Counted from the stretch's first letter, positions 41,137-50,645 are shown. The stretch: 64,000 nt of DNA from Bacteroidetes oral taxon 274 str. F0058 (GCA_000163695.1 GG774890.1:352722-416721); one strand, 5' to 3'. Program-made: numbers and translations. The notes: generated by a model from the letters alone, not told the origin.

Positions 41137-43299
41137 TTACTCTTCGTCTTTCTGAGTAGCTTCGTATTCCTTGATAAGTTTTTCCTGAACATCGGTCGGA
41201 CACAGCTCATAAGCATTGAACTGCATAGAGAACGACGCTCTACCTCCCGACAGCGAACTGAGAGCCGTCGAGTACGATGCCACCTCTTTGAGAGGCACTT
41301 TGGCTTTGAGGTGTTCGAAACCTCGCTCGGAATTCATACCCAGTACCATACCTCTGCGTCCTTGTAGGTCGCTCATCACGTCGCCCATTCTGTCTGACGG
41401 CACGAGCACGTCGAGGTCATATATCGGCTCGAGCAGCTTCGGTCCGGCTTCTTTGAAAGCTTGTGCGAAGGCGTTGCGTCCTGCCAATCGGAACGATATT
41501 TCGTTGCTGTCCACAGGGTGCATCTTACCGTCGTATACGATGACGCGTACATCGCGTGCGTAAGAGCCAGTCAGCGGTCCTTGCTCCATTCTGTCCATAA
41601 TACCCTTGAGTATGGCGGGCATAAAGCGTGCATCGATGGAGCCACCCACGATTGAGTTGATGAAGATGAGTTTGCCGCCCCACTCGAGGTTAATCTCTTG
41701 TGTATCGCGTACGGATATTTTATACTCTTGTCCGTTGAATTTATATATCTCTTTGGCAGGGACATCTTCTATATATGGCTCTACGATGAGGTGAACCTCA
41801 CCGAATTGTCCTGCTCCGCCCGACTGTTTCTTGTGGCGATAGTCGGCACGTGCTGCCTTGGTGATGGTCTCGCGGTAAGGTATGCGGGGTTCGCTGAAGT
41901 CTATCATCACCTTGTCGAGATTCTCTACTCGCCATTTGAGAGTGCGGAGGTGAAATTCGCCCTGTCCCGACAGTATCGTCTGGCGAAGCTCTTTCGACCG
42001 CTCTATGACCCACGTCGGGTCTTCGGAGTGCATACGGTTGAGTATTTCGCCGAGCTTTTCGTCTTCGCTCTCGTTTTGGGCTTTGATGGCACGACGATAT
42101 TTCGGGGCGGGGTAGTCTACTTCGGGGAATATCCAATCGATATCCTTACCATTCATAGTATTACCTGTGCGTACGTCTTTGAGCTTGACTGTGGCGCCTA
42201 TATCGCCTGCAACCATTTCGTCGACCTGCGTACGAGTCTGTCCTGCAACGGAGAATATCTGAGAGATACGCTCTTTGCTGCCATTGCGACTGATATTGAC
42301 CATATCGTCACCACCTTTTATCTTGCCGGACATCACCTTGTAGTAGAGTACTTCGCCGATATGCGGTTCGATACTTGTCTTAAAGAAGAATAGCGAGGTC
42401 GGTCCTGCAGGGTCGGGTTTTACTTCCTTTCCTGTCGTGGTAACGGGGGCGTGCATCTCGGCGGGCGAGGGAGCTACGGCACATAAGAAGTCCATAAAGC
42501 GGCGTACTCCCATCGATTTGCCTCCACACAGACACAGTACGGGGTATATGCCGCAGTCGATAAGTCCTTTGTGTATACCGACAAAGATATCTTCTTCGGG
42601 TAGCGACCCTTGGTCGAAGAATTTCTCCATCAGACTCTCGTCGTTCTCTGCGGCAGCCTCTACCAGAGCGGCGTGCAGCTCTGCGGCTTTGGCTTTTTCG
42701 GCTTCGGGTATGTCGAGTTCTTCGGGCTGTCCGCCTTCGGGTTTCCAACGATACATCTTCATCTTGAGCACGTCCACTACGGCGTCGAAGTTAGTGCCTG
42801 CGTTGACGGGATATTGTACGAGAGCCACCTTACCGCCGAAGCTCTCACGGAGCTGTTCGAATGTCTTGTCGAAGTCTGCCATCTCTTTGTCGAGTTGGTT
42901 GATGGCGAAGATGACGGGTTTCTTCATCTTGTCGGCATAGCGGAACTGGTTCTGTGTGCCTACCTCTACGCCGTATTGTGCATTTACGAGTATTGCAGCC
43001 TGGTCTGTAACCGTCATCGACGATATAGCTCCGCCGATAAAGTCGTCTGCACCGGGGCAGTCGATGATGTTGATTTTTTTATTTGCCCACTCGGTAGTGA
43101 TGATGGTTGGGAAAACGGAGTATCCGTACTCCTGTTCGACAGGGAAATAGTCTGAAACGGTGTTTTTACCGTCGACAGTGCCTCTGCGTTTGATGGCACC
43201 GCTTTCGAAAAGCATTGCTTCCACCAGAGTGGTTTTGCCCGTACCGGCACCGCCCAGAAGCGTAACGTTCCTAATGTCCGAAGTCTGATAAACTTTCAT
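41137..43299 (-). CDS. fusA2: Elongation factor G paralogue (EF-G2-like) with altered G motifs
   Basis: A 720-residue protein with the full EF-G order (G domain, domains II-V). It is not the housekeeping fusA by its G motifs: P-loop GGAGTGKTT (16-24) replaces the usual AHxDAGKTT; switch I EQEYGYSVF (55-63) lacks the ERGIT core; G3 is DCPGADDF (80-87), with Ala84 where catalytic His follows DxPG; G4 reads NQLD instead of NKxD. Domain IV-V blocks (RADYRHKKQSGGAGQF split, RRGMVLGM) remain intact. A similar EF-G2 in Bacteroides is reported to lack GTPase activity and to matter for gut colonisation. Not in a str operon; single gene with its own promoter and terminator. Confidence 0.85.
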   Translation of the reverse strand: MKVYQTSDIRNVTLLGGAGTGKTTLVEAMLFESGAIKRRGTVDGKNTVSDYFPVEQEYGYSVFPTIITTEWANKKINIIDCPGADDFIGGAISSMTVTDQAAILVNAQYGVEVGTQNQFRYADKMKKPVIFAINQLDKEMADFDKTFEQLRESFGGKVALVQYPVNAGTNFDAVVDVLKMKMYRWKPEGGQPEELDIPEAEKAKAAELHAALVEAAAENDESLMEKFFDQGSLPEEDIFVGIHKGLIDCGIYPVLCLCGGKSMGVRRFMDFLCAVAPSPAEMHAPVTTTGKEVKPDPAGPTSLFFFKTSIEPHIGEVLYYKVMSGKIKGGDDMVNISRNGSKERISQIFSVAGQTRTQVDEMVAGDIGATVKLKDVRTGNTMNGKDIDWIFPEVDYPAPKYRRAIKAQNESEDEKLGEILNRMHSEDPTWVIERSKELRQTILSGQGEFHLRTLKWRVENLDKVMIDFSEPRIPYRETITKAARADYRHKKQSGGAGQFGEVHLIVEPYIEDVPAKEIYKFNGQEYKISVRDTQEINLEWGGKLIFINSIVGGSIDARFMPAILKGIMDRMEQGPLTGSYARDVRVIVYDGKMHPVDSNEISFRLAGRNAFAQAFKEAGPKLLEPIYDLDVLVPSDRMGDVMSDLQGRRGMVLGMNSERGFEHLKAKVPLKEVASYSTALSSLSGGRASFSMQFNAYELCPTDVQEKLIKEYEATQKDEE

Positions 43300-43394
43300 A
43301 AACTGTTAGTTATTTATTATTTTATATTTTGTTTTTTTGTAAAAAGTCCTATAATACGCTTGACCGTAAAAAACGGGTTGTAAATTTTTCGGGG

Positions 43395-43402
43395 CAAAAT
43401 TA
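43395..43402 (-). promoter_or_regulatory. -7 element of EF-G paralogue promoter (TAATTTTG)
   Basis: TAATTTTG on the minus strand; the leader to the ATG would be about 90 bases, longer than usual in this window. Confidence 0.55.
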
Positions 43403-43472
43403 GGAATAAATTTTGATTTTTGCAATTAAAAAGTGTTTTTATTTTGGTTGTACAAATTAATGAATGTAATAT

Positions 43473-43504
43473 TTTGTCGAAAAAAAAATAATTTATTAAT
43501 TTTG
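43473..43504 (+). promoter_or_regulatory. Promoter of the LRR/T9SS protein gene
   Basis: TTTG (43473-43476), 20-base spacer, TAATTTTG (43497-43504): full consensus. ATG follows 44 bases later. Confidence 0.72.
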
Positions 43505-43547
43505 CATCGAAAAATATTTTTATTCACTAAAAACATCAATAAATAAA

Positions 43548-44564
43548 ATGAAACCACTAAAAAACTACTTTATTTTGGGTCTGCTCTTTTGTGCAGCGTT
43601 AATGCCTTTCGGCTCTGTGTATTCTCAGAATTACACCACAGACGGTAATAAAATAACAATTACAACCGATAGGGAGAAAGGGGAATGGCTGATTTGTGTC
43701 GTAACAAATTTTTTGAAACCCGGTTATGACGATGAAACTTGGATCGACTGGAATAACAACGGTAAGTACGATAAGGACGAAGAGATTTTTACGGGACCAA
43801 ATTCTTTTACGCACAAACAGATAGCTAAGACGATTACCATATACGGAAACGTAAAATATTTTTTTTGTGTAAAGCAAGAACTTGTTTCGATAGATGTAAC
43901 TAAGTGTCCTACTTTGTCTACCCTTCATGTATCCAGAAATAAGTTTAAGACATTAGACCTTTCCAATTGTCCGAACCTTAGATATTTATATCTGAATTCG
44001 AATGAAGTATCTGCTTTGGATCTCAAAAATAAATCTGACCTTTTCCATGTAGAGTGTGTTATGAATAATTTGTCCAAAGAGACAATGATGCAGCTGGCAG
44101 AAGACCTTGCAGATAGGACAGGACTCGACGAAGATGGTACAGAAAAGTCTACCGGTAATATCTATGTATTGGCTTTGCAGAATACGGAGAAAAATGTTTG
44201 TCCCAAAGAGGCTGTCGATAAAATAAAGGCAAAGAATTGGAACGTTTACGCATATAAGGATTATGATGACCCCGAAAAAACGATAGAAGTACCCTATGAA
44301 GGAACTCCTACGGCAATCTATGAACCCAATGTATCCGACAACAAACTATCGGTATACCCCAATCCGGCAACGACGACCGTGAATGTTTCCGTCCCCGAAT
44401 CGTATATAGGACAGACTATTAATCTCGTTTCTATGAATGGTAGTATCGTTTTGACACAAAAGATACTGCAACAAAATACAGTGATGGACGTTTCTACTGT
44501 TCCTGCAGGAAATTATATAGTGACGGTAGGCTCGAGTTCTTATCGTATAGAGATTGTAAAATAA
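43548..44564 (+). CDS. Secreted leucine-rich-repeat protein with T9SS sorting domain
   Basis: A 338-residue secreted protein: signal peptide (1-26, ending SVYSQ); a calcium-loop-like DWNNNGKYDKDEE (about 66-78); Bacteroidota-type LRRs (about 105-165, units such as LDLSNCPNLRYLYLNSN); a short linker; and a T9SS type A domain (about 262-338) opening YPNPATTTVNVS and ending in YRIEIVK. It is exported to the surface by T9SS; LRRs suggest protein or host-factor binding, but no partner is visible. It is divergent from the EF-G paralogue, with promoters about 95 bases apart, and ends in a terminator. Confidence 0.84.
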   Translation: MKPLKNYFILGLLFCAALMPFGSVYSQNYTTDGNKITITTDREKGEWLICVVTNFLKPGYDDETWIDWNNNGKYDKDEEIFTGPNSFTHKQIAKTITIYGNVKYFFCVKQELVSIDVTKCPTLSTLHVSRNKFKTLDLSNCPNLRYLYLNSNEVSALDLKNKSDLFHVECVMNNLSKETMMQLAEDLADRTGLDEDGTEKSTGNIYVLALQNTEKNVCPKEAVDKIKAKNWNVYAYKDYDDPEKTIEVPYEGTPTAIYEPNVSDNKLSVYPNPATTTVNVSVPESYIGQTINLVSMNGSIVLTQKILQQNTVMDVSTVPAGNYIVTVGSSSYRIEIVK

Positions 44565-44603
44565 GCTAATTTGTTGAAGTAATTAAGTTTTTTCATAATG
44601 GGA

Positions 44604-44650
44604 AGACGGATGCAGACTACTACGGTTTGCGTCTGTCTTTTTTATTTTTC
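44604..44650 (+). terminator. Intrinsic terminator after the LRR/T9SS gene
   Basis: AGACGGATGCA pairs with TGCGTCTGTCT (two G-U pairs) and is followed by a T-rich run. Confidence 0.75.
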
Positions 44651-44685
44651 GCTACAGATTAGTTCTTCTGCTAACTCGTGTTGTG

Positions 44686-45573
44686 TTATTTGCTAAAATA
44701 TTCTTCCGTTATTTTAAACTTTTGCCATATATCGGCTGCGAGGTAGGCTTCTTTGGTGCCTGGAGGTACTGTAAGGATAACTTTACTCAAATCTATGTCG
44801 TCAAACATATCTTCCGTTATACGTAGCGGCTTTTGCCAGCCGACGGTAACGGATTGGAGACCTCTGCATCCGTAGAAAACATACTCTCCTATCCATACAG
44901 AATCGTTGCAAGGAAGGGCGACGGACGCAAGGCTTGCGCAGTTGGCGAAAGCCGCAACGCCAATCGTTGTTACGCTGTCGGGTATGGCAATTGAGGTAAG
45001 GTTTGTACAACCGCTAAAAACACTTACTCCCATACGGTCTAAGCTTTTGGGCAGAGAAACAGACGAAAGGCTTGTACAGTTGGCGAAAGCTCTGTGGCCA
45101 ATCTCCGTCACACCGTCGGGTATGTCGATTGAGGTAAGGCTTGTGCAGTATTCGAAAACACTCATTTCTATCCGAGCCAAACCGTATGGAAGGGCGACGG
45201 ACACAAGTCCCCTACAGCCTGCAAAAGCCGCCTCTCCAATGACTGTAACGCTATTGGGTATGGTAATAGAGTTGAGGGTTGTATAACCGCAAAAAGCGTC
45301 ATCTCCAATACCTGTTACACGGTATGCCTTACCGTCTTTTACTACGATAGCGGGGATACTTACGTCTCCCGTCGGTCTGTCGGTATAGTATTGATATGTC
45401 TTCGGCTTGGATACTACGGTTACCTCACGGTTGGCGTCGTCGGTGATTTTGTAATAAAACTTGCCTACTTTGAAGTCGTAGTTTTGCCCTTGCTGTGCTC
45501 TGAGGGGTGTAGCCTGTGCCGAAACGAACCATAGCAGTGCAATAGTTGCGGAAAGTTTTAGAAATTTTGTCAT
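44686..45573 (-). CDS. BspA-like leucine-rich repeat protein
   Basis: A 295-residue exported protein: signal peptide (1-26, ending PLRAQ), a beta-rich N-terminal part (about 30-85) and five to six BspA-type (LRR_5) repeats of about 23 residues (about 88-250) with the pattern IGxxAFxxCxxLxSVxLPxxVxxI. It lacks a T9SS domain or lipobox, so the mode of surface display is unclear. BspA-like proteins of oral and gut Bacteroidota bind host matrix proteins or other bacteria. Stands alone between the T9SS LRR gene (convergent) and ftsH. Confidence 0.85.
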   Translation of the reverse strand: MTKFLKLSATIALLWFVSAQATPLRAQQGQNYDFKVGKFYYKITDDANREVTVVSKPKTYQYYTDRPTGDVSIPAIVVKDGKAYRVTGIGDDAFCGYTTLNSITIPNSVTVIGEAAFAGCRGLVSVALPYGLARIEMSVFEYCTSLTSIDIPDGVTEIGHRAFANCTSLSSVSLPKSLDRMGVSVFSGCTNLTSIAIPDSVTTIGVAAFANCASLASVALPCNDSVWIGEYVFYGCRGLQSVTVGWQKPLRITEDMFDDIDLSKVILTVPPGTKEAYLAADIWQKFKITEEYFSK

Positions 45574-45645
45574 ATTCTTATGGTTTTAGCCCATTGTATT
45601 GTACTACATTATTTATATTGAAAAAACACAAAAGGAATAAAATGT

Positions 45646-45679
45646 GAGCGGGAGATATTATCGTTAACTTCTCCCGCTC
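45646..45679 (-). terminator. Terminator of ftsH
   Basis: Perfect 10-bp stem GAGCGGGAGA (45646-45655) with TCTCCCGCTC (45670-45679), followed on the minus strand by an interrupted T-rich run. Confidence 0.7.
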
Positions 45680-45683
45680 TTTA

Positions 45684-47627
45684 TCATACGCTTTCGGTCT
45701 CTTGTCCGAGTATCTCTTCGCTGCGGCTCTTCCACGGGCGTTCGCCCAGTATCGCTTTGACATCGTCGGCAAAGAGCACCTCCCGCTCTATGAGTATCTC
45801 GGCAATCTGCTTCACCTGCTCGGCGTGCTCGGTCAGTATCGATACCGCCCGCTCGAACTGTTCGTTCATAAGGGTTTTTACCTCTTTGTCGATATTCTGG
45901 CTTGTTGTCTCCGAGTATGGCTTGGTGAAACTGTATTCGTATTGTCCCGACGAGTCGTAGTAGCTGACGTTGGGTAGGTTGTCGCTCATACCGTAGAATG
46001 CTACCATAGCGTAAACCTGTTTGGTGGCACGCTCCAAGTCGTTCAATGCTCCTGTGGATGCGGCGTCGAAGAACACCTTCTCGGCAGCTCGCCCACCGAG
46101 AAGCGAGCAGACCTCGTCGAGGATATGCTCACGTGTGGTGAGCTGACGCTCTTCGGGCAGATACCAAGCTGCTCCCAGAGCCATTCCTCGCGGAACGATT
46201 GTTACCTTCACCAATGGGTTGCCGTGCTCCACCAGCCAACTGATGGTAGCGTGTCCTGCTTCGTGGTAGGCGATGGAACGTTTCTCTTCGAGGGTCATTA
46301 TCTTGTTTTTCTTCTCCAAGCCACCTATTATCCTATCGACAGCATCGAGGAAGTCCTGCTTACCGACGGAAGAACGGTTTTTTCGTGCGGCTATAAGTGC
46401 CGCCTCGTTGCATACGTTGGCGATGTCGGCTCCCGAGAATCCGGGCGTCTGCCTTGCAAGAAAGTCTTTGTCGAGGTCTTGGTCGAGTTTAAGAGGACGC
46501 AGGTGTACTTCGAATATCTCTTTTCGTTCGTGTACGTCGGGCAAATCGACGTGTATCTGTCTGTCGAAGCGTCCTGCCCGCAGCAATGCCTTGTCGAGAA
46601 TATCTGCTCTGTTGGTGGCAGCGAGTATGATGATACCCGAATTGGTGCCGAAGCCGTCCATCTCGGTGAGCAGCTGGTTGAGGGTGTTTTCGCGTTCGTC
46701 GTTGACGTTCATATTGGGGTTTCTGCCTCTGGCACGTCCTACGGCGTCTATCTCATCGATGAAGATGATACACGGAGCACTTGCTTTTGCCCTCTGGAAG
46801 AGGTCGCGTACGCGGCTTGCTCCTACACCGACGAACATCTCTACGAAGTCGCTGCCTGCAAGAGAAAAGAACGGTACTTCGGCTTCGCCTGCCACTGCCT
46901 TTGCCAGCAGTGTTTTACCTGTCCCCGGAGGACCGACGAGCAAAGCTCCCTTGGGTATCTTGCCGCCAAGCTCGGTGTATTTCTTCGGGTTCTTCAGGAA
47001 CGAGACAATCTCCTGTACCTCCTCTTTTGCTCCCTCGAGACCGGCAACGTCTTTGAACGTGATTTTGATACCGTTCTTTTTGTCGAAAAGCTGAGCCTTG
47101 CTCTTGCCTACCGAGAAGATGCCTCCGCCTGCACCGCCCATACGACGGTTGAGGAAGAAAAACAGTCCGATGATAAACAGAAAAGGTACGATATTCCACA
47201 GTATGAAGCTTAGATAGTTTCTGCCCTCTTTGTAGGTTACCTCGCCTGTATATATGCCTCTGGTTCGGAGGTCTGCCAGCTGTTTCTCCATCTCGGCTAT
47301 CGAGCCGAAGTTGGCTTTGATACGGACGGTCTTTTGTCCCTTGTAGTCTATCTTTTTCTCGAAAAGTGTGGCGGCACAGGCGGTATCTACCTCTGCTTCG
47401 ATAGAGCCTGCCGTCTTGTCGATAGTGATTTTTTTTGTGCAATTGTCTGCCAAAACGTTCTGAAACTTCGATATCGGCACCTCACGCGACATCTGAGAGT
47501 TGTCGTTGAGAAAATACGATGCTATAAAAAACAATGCAATAGCCAGATATATCCAATAGAAATTGAACTTCGGCTTGAACGGTTTTTGTGGATTATTGGG
47601 TTTGTTTTGCGGGTTTGTGTTACTCAT
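45684..47627 (-). CDS. ftsH: ATP-dependent zinc metalloprotease FtsH
   Basis: A 647-residue inner-membrane AAA+ protease that degrades misassembled membrane proteins and regulators. Order: short N-terminal tail, TM1 (about 25-42), periplasmic domain, TM2 (about 140-157), AAA domain with Walker A VGPPGTGKT and Walker B IIFIDEIDAVG plus SRH (ATNRADILDKALLRAGRFDR split), and the M41 protease domain with the zinc motif HEAGH (about 454-458). The pore motif is FVEMFVGVGASRVRDLF. Length is typical for Bacteroidota. Single gene with its own promoter and terminator. Confidence 0.96.
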   Translation of the reverse strand: MSNTNPQNKPNNPQKPFKPKFNFYWIYLAIALFFIASYFLNDNSQMSREVPISKFQNVLADNCTKKITIDKTAGSIEAEVDTACAATLFEKKIDYKGQKTVRIKANFGSIAEMEKQLADLRTRGIYTGEVTYKEGRNYLSFILWNIVPFLFIIGLFFFLNRRMGGAGGGIFSVGKSKAQLFDKKNGIKITFKDVAGLEGAKEEVQEIVSFLKNPKKYTELGGKIPKGALLVGPPGTGKTLLAKAVAGEAEVPFFSLAGSDFVEMFVGVGASRVRDLFQRAKASAPCIIFIDEIDAVGRARGRNPNMNVNDERENTLNQLLTEMDGFGTNSGIIILAATNRADILDKALLRAGRFDRQIHVDLPDVHERKEIFEVHLRPLKLDQDLDKDFLARQTPGFSGADIANVCNEAALIAARKNRSSVGKQDFLDAVDRIIGGLEKKNKIMTLEEKRSIAYHEAGHATISWLVEHGNPLVKVTIVPRGMALGAAWYLPEERQLTTREHILDEVCSLLGGRAAEKVFFDAASTGALNDLERATKQVYAMVAFYGMSDNLPNVSYYDSSGQYEYSFTKPYSETTSQNIDKEVKTLMNEQFERAVSILTEHAEQVKQIAEILIEREVLFADDVKAILGERPWKSRSEEILGQETESV

Positions 47628-47661
47628 TGATTCGTAAAAGTCTTTCTTTTTTATGTGGCTG

Positions 47662-47669
47662 CAAAGATA
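47662..47669 (-). promoter_or_regulatory. -7 element of ftsH promoter (TATCTTTG)
   Basis: TATCTTTG on the minus strand with a TTTG 22 bases further upstream (plus-strand CAAA at 47692-47695). Confidence 0.65.
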
Positions 47670-47877
47670 GTGATTTTTTATTGATGTAGGGCAAAAATTG
47701 TTTTATCGTTGAATTGTTTAATCGTTTAAATGTTGAATTGGGTAAAATGTAATTTTCAAACAGAAATTATTCAAAATAAAAAATGAGTACTTATCAATCG
47801 AAAATTACAAAGCCTCAGCAACCTCAATCCGATTAACCGTTCTTTTGTGTTAGCTGAGAAAATATGCGAAAAAAGAG

Positions 47878-47885
47878 TAATTTTG
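47878..47885 (+). promoter_or_regulatory. -7 element of mtaB promoter (TAATTTTG)
   Basis: TAATTTTG, 29 bases before the GTG start of mtaB. Confidence 0.6.
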
Positions 47886-47914
47886 CGGTCTGAAAAAAAC
47901 GTATTAAACACGCG

Positions 47915-49168
47915 GTGAAAAAGGTAACATTCTACACACTCGGCTGCAAACTGAATTTCGCCGAGACTTCTTATATCGGCAGATTGCTCGTTGCCAACGG
48001 ATTCTCTATAGCAGGCAAGGGAGAGAAGGCAGATGTGTGTATCGTCAATACCTGTTCGGTAACGGATACCGCAGATAAAAAGTGTCGCCAGGCGATACAT
48101 AAGATATCGTCTGCCAACCCGAATGCATTTGTGATTGTTACAGGCTGCTATGCTCAGATAAACCCTGCCGAAGTCGAACAAATAGAGGGTGTAGACCTCG
48201 TGCTCGGAGCCAAAGAGAAGTTCGACATACTCAAGATAATGCACAGCCTCGAGTCGAAAGAGCAGTTCGACAGAGTTCAGGTGGCAAATATAAGAGACAA
48301 CAATTTTTTCGAACCGATATTTTCGGCAGGCGACCGCACCAGATATTTCCTCAAAGTACAAGACGGATGCAATTATTACTGCACATACTGCACCATACCC
48401 TTTGCCCGAGGCAAGAGCCGTAGTGCGTCGGTAGCCGTTACTATGGACACTATACGCAGAGCTATTGCCGAAGGAGCCAGAGAGATAATACTCACAGGCG
48501 TCAATATAGGCGATTTCGGTAATGGCTCCTCGGAGCGATTTATAGATTTAGTGCGTAACATCGACGATATGACCGACGAAGTAAGGTTTCGGATATCGTC
48601 CGTAGAGCCTAATCTGCTCGAAGATGATATAATACGACTTATTGCACATTCGAGGCGAATAGCCCCGCACTTCCACATACCGCTACAAAGCGGTAGCAAC
48701 AGGGTGCTCGAACTGATGCAAAGGCGTTATACACGTGAGATATTTGCACAAAAGGTAGCTACCATCAAGAGCCTTATGCCGCACGCTTTTATAGGAGTAG
48801 ACGTGATAGTAGGAATGCGTGGCGAGACACCCGATATGTTCGACGAGACGGTGCAATTCCTCGCCGAGACACCTTTTTCGGAACTGCATATCTTCCCCTA
48901 TTCGGAGCGAGAGGGTACTCGTGCGTTGAATATAAGCCCCGTTGTGAGCGTACAGGAGAAGAAGCGTCGTAGCGAGATACTACACCGTATGTCGCAGGAG
49001 CACGTCGAAGAGTTCTATCGCAGCCAGAAGGGACTGGAGCGTACCGTATTGTGGGAGACCACCAAAGACCCTAAGATTATGAGCGGATATACTGAGAATT
49101 ACATACCCGTTACCGCACCGCTTGAGTCGGATAAGATAAACACTTTTCAGAAGATACGTATCGACTGA
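47915..49168 (+). CDS. mtaB: tRNA t6A37 methylthiotransferase MtaB
   Basis: Radical SAM enzyme that adds a methylthio group to t6A37 of ANN-reading tRNAs (ms2t6A). The 417-residue product has the three N-terminal cluster cysteines (GCKLN, NTCSVT, GCYAQ), the radical SAM motif CNYYCTYC (about 152-159), and a C-terminal TRAM-like part. The opening TFYTLGCKLNFAETS is characteristic of MtaB rather than MiaB or RimO. The start is GTG at 47915, which begins the conserved KKVTFYTLG; no ATG is available nearby. Own promoter; divergent from ftsH. Confidence 0.92.
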   Translation: MKKVTFYTLGCKLNFAETSYIGRLLVANGFSIAGKGEKADVCIVNTCSVTDTADKKCRQAIHKISSANPNAFVIVTGCYAQINPAEVEQIEGVDLVLGAKEKFDILKIMHSLESKEQFDRVQVANIRDNNFFEPIFSAGDRTRYFLKVQDGCNYYCTYCTIPFARGKSRSASVAVTMDTIRRAIAEGAREIILTGVNIGDFGNGSSERFIDLVRNIDDMTDEVRFRISSVEPNLLEDDIIRLIAHSRRIAPHFHIPLQSGSNRVLELMQRRYTREIFAQKVATIKSLMPHAFIGVDVIVGMRGETPDMFDETVQFLAETPFSELHIFPYSEREGTRALNISPVVSVQEKKRRSEILHRMSQEHVEEFYRSQKGLERTVLWETTKDPKIMSGYTENYIPVTAPLESDKINTFQKIRID

Positions 49169-49238
49169 CCTATATTTGTTTGCACTGTAAATTAACGCGT
49201 TAAAGCGGTAAAAAAATAAACCGAAAAGTGTAGTAATC

Positions 49239-50609
49239 TTACTCTTTATCTTTATCTATCTGCACAAACAACGAGTCTATTTGCTCATCGTCAATAGTAC
49301 TCTCGACAGTCGTCGCATCGGGGATTGTCTCTTGTGGTGTCGTAATATTAGGCTCTGTCTCTGTGTGGCTTTTACTTTCGTCTGTATCTGCAATATCTTT
49401 AGTTTTGGCAGTTGCCGACAAGGTCTCGTTCTTCTCCTCTACCTTACGCGACATACCCAAAATCAGCCCGAACAGCATACCCATTACCATAATAGAGGTG
49501 CCTCCTTTACTTATCAATGGCAGAGTCTGCCCCGTAACGGGTAGCAACCCTACATTTACTGCGATATGTACGAAGGCTTGGAAAACAATCAATGTTACTG
49601 AGCCCGTTATTACAACTGCTTGGAAGACAGTATCTACTTTGCGTATCAAGACTCCTCCTCGCCAAAGCAGCCACAGGTACAGAAAAATAACGCCTATGCC
49701 TCCCAGAAACAATCCGTATTCTTCGACGATGAGTGCGTATATGAAGTCTTTCGACACCTCTTGTAAGCGGTTACGCCAAACGCTGTTGCCCGGGGCAACG
49801 CCTATTTTACCGTCGTATATGGCAGATTGTGCATAAATAACCTGGTCGTATTTGCGGATAAGTTCCCACTTCTCGGCTGTTGTCTCCGATGCCCTCCAGC
49901 TATCTTCTATGTTTATATGGTTTCTGAAACGTCCTTGCCAGGTGTCGAACCTGAACTTGTTGGTAAAGCCCGACAAGAAACCGACGGAGTCTTTGGGTAT
50001 GACCGTAGATACAATAGAGAGAGCAACGACAAAGACAATAGGTATGCCGACAAAACGAACTATCTTCTTCCACGGTACGGCACCTACTATGAGCATTACC
50101 AATATCGGTACGAATATTATTATAGCCTGCGATAGATTCATCGGGAAGATTAGCCCCACGGTAATCCATACTATCCAGCAGAACCGCCCGAAGTACTTGT
50201 CGAGAAAATTTTTGTCGCGAAACTCGTCGATAAAAAACGCCACTACCACTATCAGTGCAAATTTGACAAACTCCGAGGGCTGAAACAGTCCCCCAAGACT
50301 ACGAGCAGCACCTTGGTGCATAGAACCTCCTACGAGCAGATAAGCCAAGAGGGCGATACAGAAGAATAGCAGTATGAACGACAGAAATTTGACGAGCTTC
50401 ATCGGAGCGGAATACACACCGAGCAGTGTCACGAACCCGAGACCCATAAAAGCAATGTGTTTGAATATCAATCCGGCGGCTTTGCCCGAACCGCTCACAG
50501 CATCCGACGACGCACTGAAAACCGCCACAATAGATACTAAACTGAGGAAAAAATAGATTATCCATATTATGTGGTCGCCCTTGAAGTGTCTGCCGAAAAA
50601 ATTGCTCAT
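49239..50609 (-). CDS. ftsW: SEDS peptidoglycan glycosyltransferase, FtsW type
   Basis: A 456-residue polytopic protein of the FtsW/RodA/SpoVE family, which polymerises lipid II with a class B PBP. About ten transmembrane helices precede a charged tail of about 75 residues (about 380-456), long for the family. FtsW-like signatures: GNSVWRNRLQEVSKDFIYALI split, and PVTGQTLPLISKGGTS. No PBP gene is adjacent and it is not in a dcw cluster, so RodA-like function cannot be excluded. I start at the ATG at 50609: the longer frame begins with a TTG lying inside the TAACTTTG promoter element. Confidence 0.82.
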   Translation of the reverse strand: MSNFFGRHFKGDHIIWIIYFFLSLVSIVAVFSASSDAVSGSGKAAGLIFKHIAFMGLGFVTLLGVYSAPMKLVKFLSFILLFFCIALLAYLLVGGSMHQGAARSLGGLFQPSEFVKFALIVVVAFFIDEFRDKNFLDKYFGRFCWIVWITVGLIFPMNLSQAIIIFVPILVMLIVGAVPWKKIVRFVGIPIVFVVALSIVSTVIPKDSVGFLSGFTNKFRFDTWQGRFRNHINIEDSWRASETTAEKWELIRKYDQVIYAQSAIYDGKIGVAPGNSVWRNRLQEVSKDFIYALIVEEYGLFLGGIGVIFLYLWLLWRGGVLIRKVDTVFQAVVITGSVTLIVFQAFVHIAVNVGLLPVTGQTLPLISKGGTSIMVMGMLFGLILGMSRKVEEKNETLSATAKTKDIADTDESKSHTETEPNITTPQETIPDATTVESTIDDEQIDSLFVQIDKDKE

Positions 50610-50645
50610 ACCGTTAAGCTGTCTGTATAGTGGAAAATACGACTG

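Noticed and set aside
41137..43299. EF-G paralogue as a decayed pseudogene
   Set aside because: The frame is intact over 720 codons with domains II-V well preserved; the altered G motifs look like a distinct subfamily rather than decay.
44686..45573. T9SS sorting domain on the BspA-like protein
   Set aside because: The C-terminus (ILTVPPGTKEAYLAADIW and beyond) is a normal LRR cap; no YPNP block or basic terminal strand is present.
46125..47213. Plus-strand frames of 362 and 273 codons opposite ftsH
   Set aside because: Antisense shadows of the strongly conserved ftsH gene; no family resemblance, rich in Cys and Tyr typical of such shadows.
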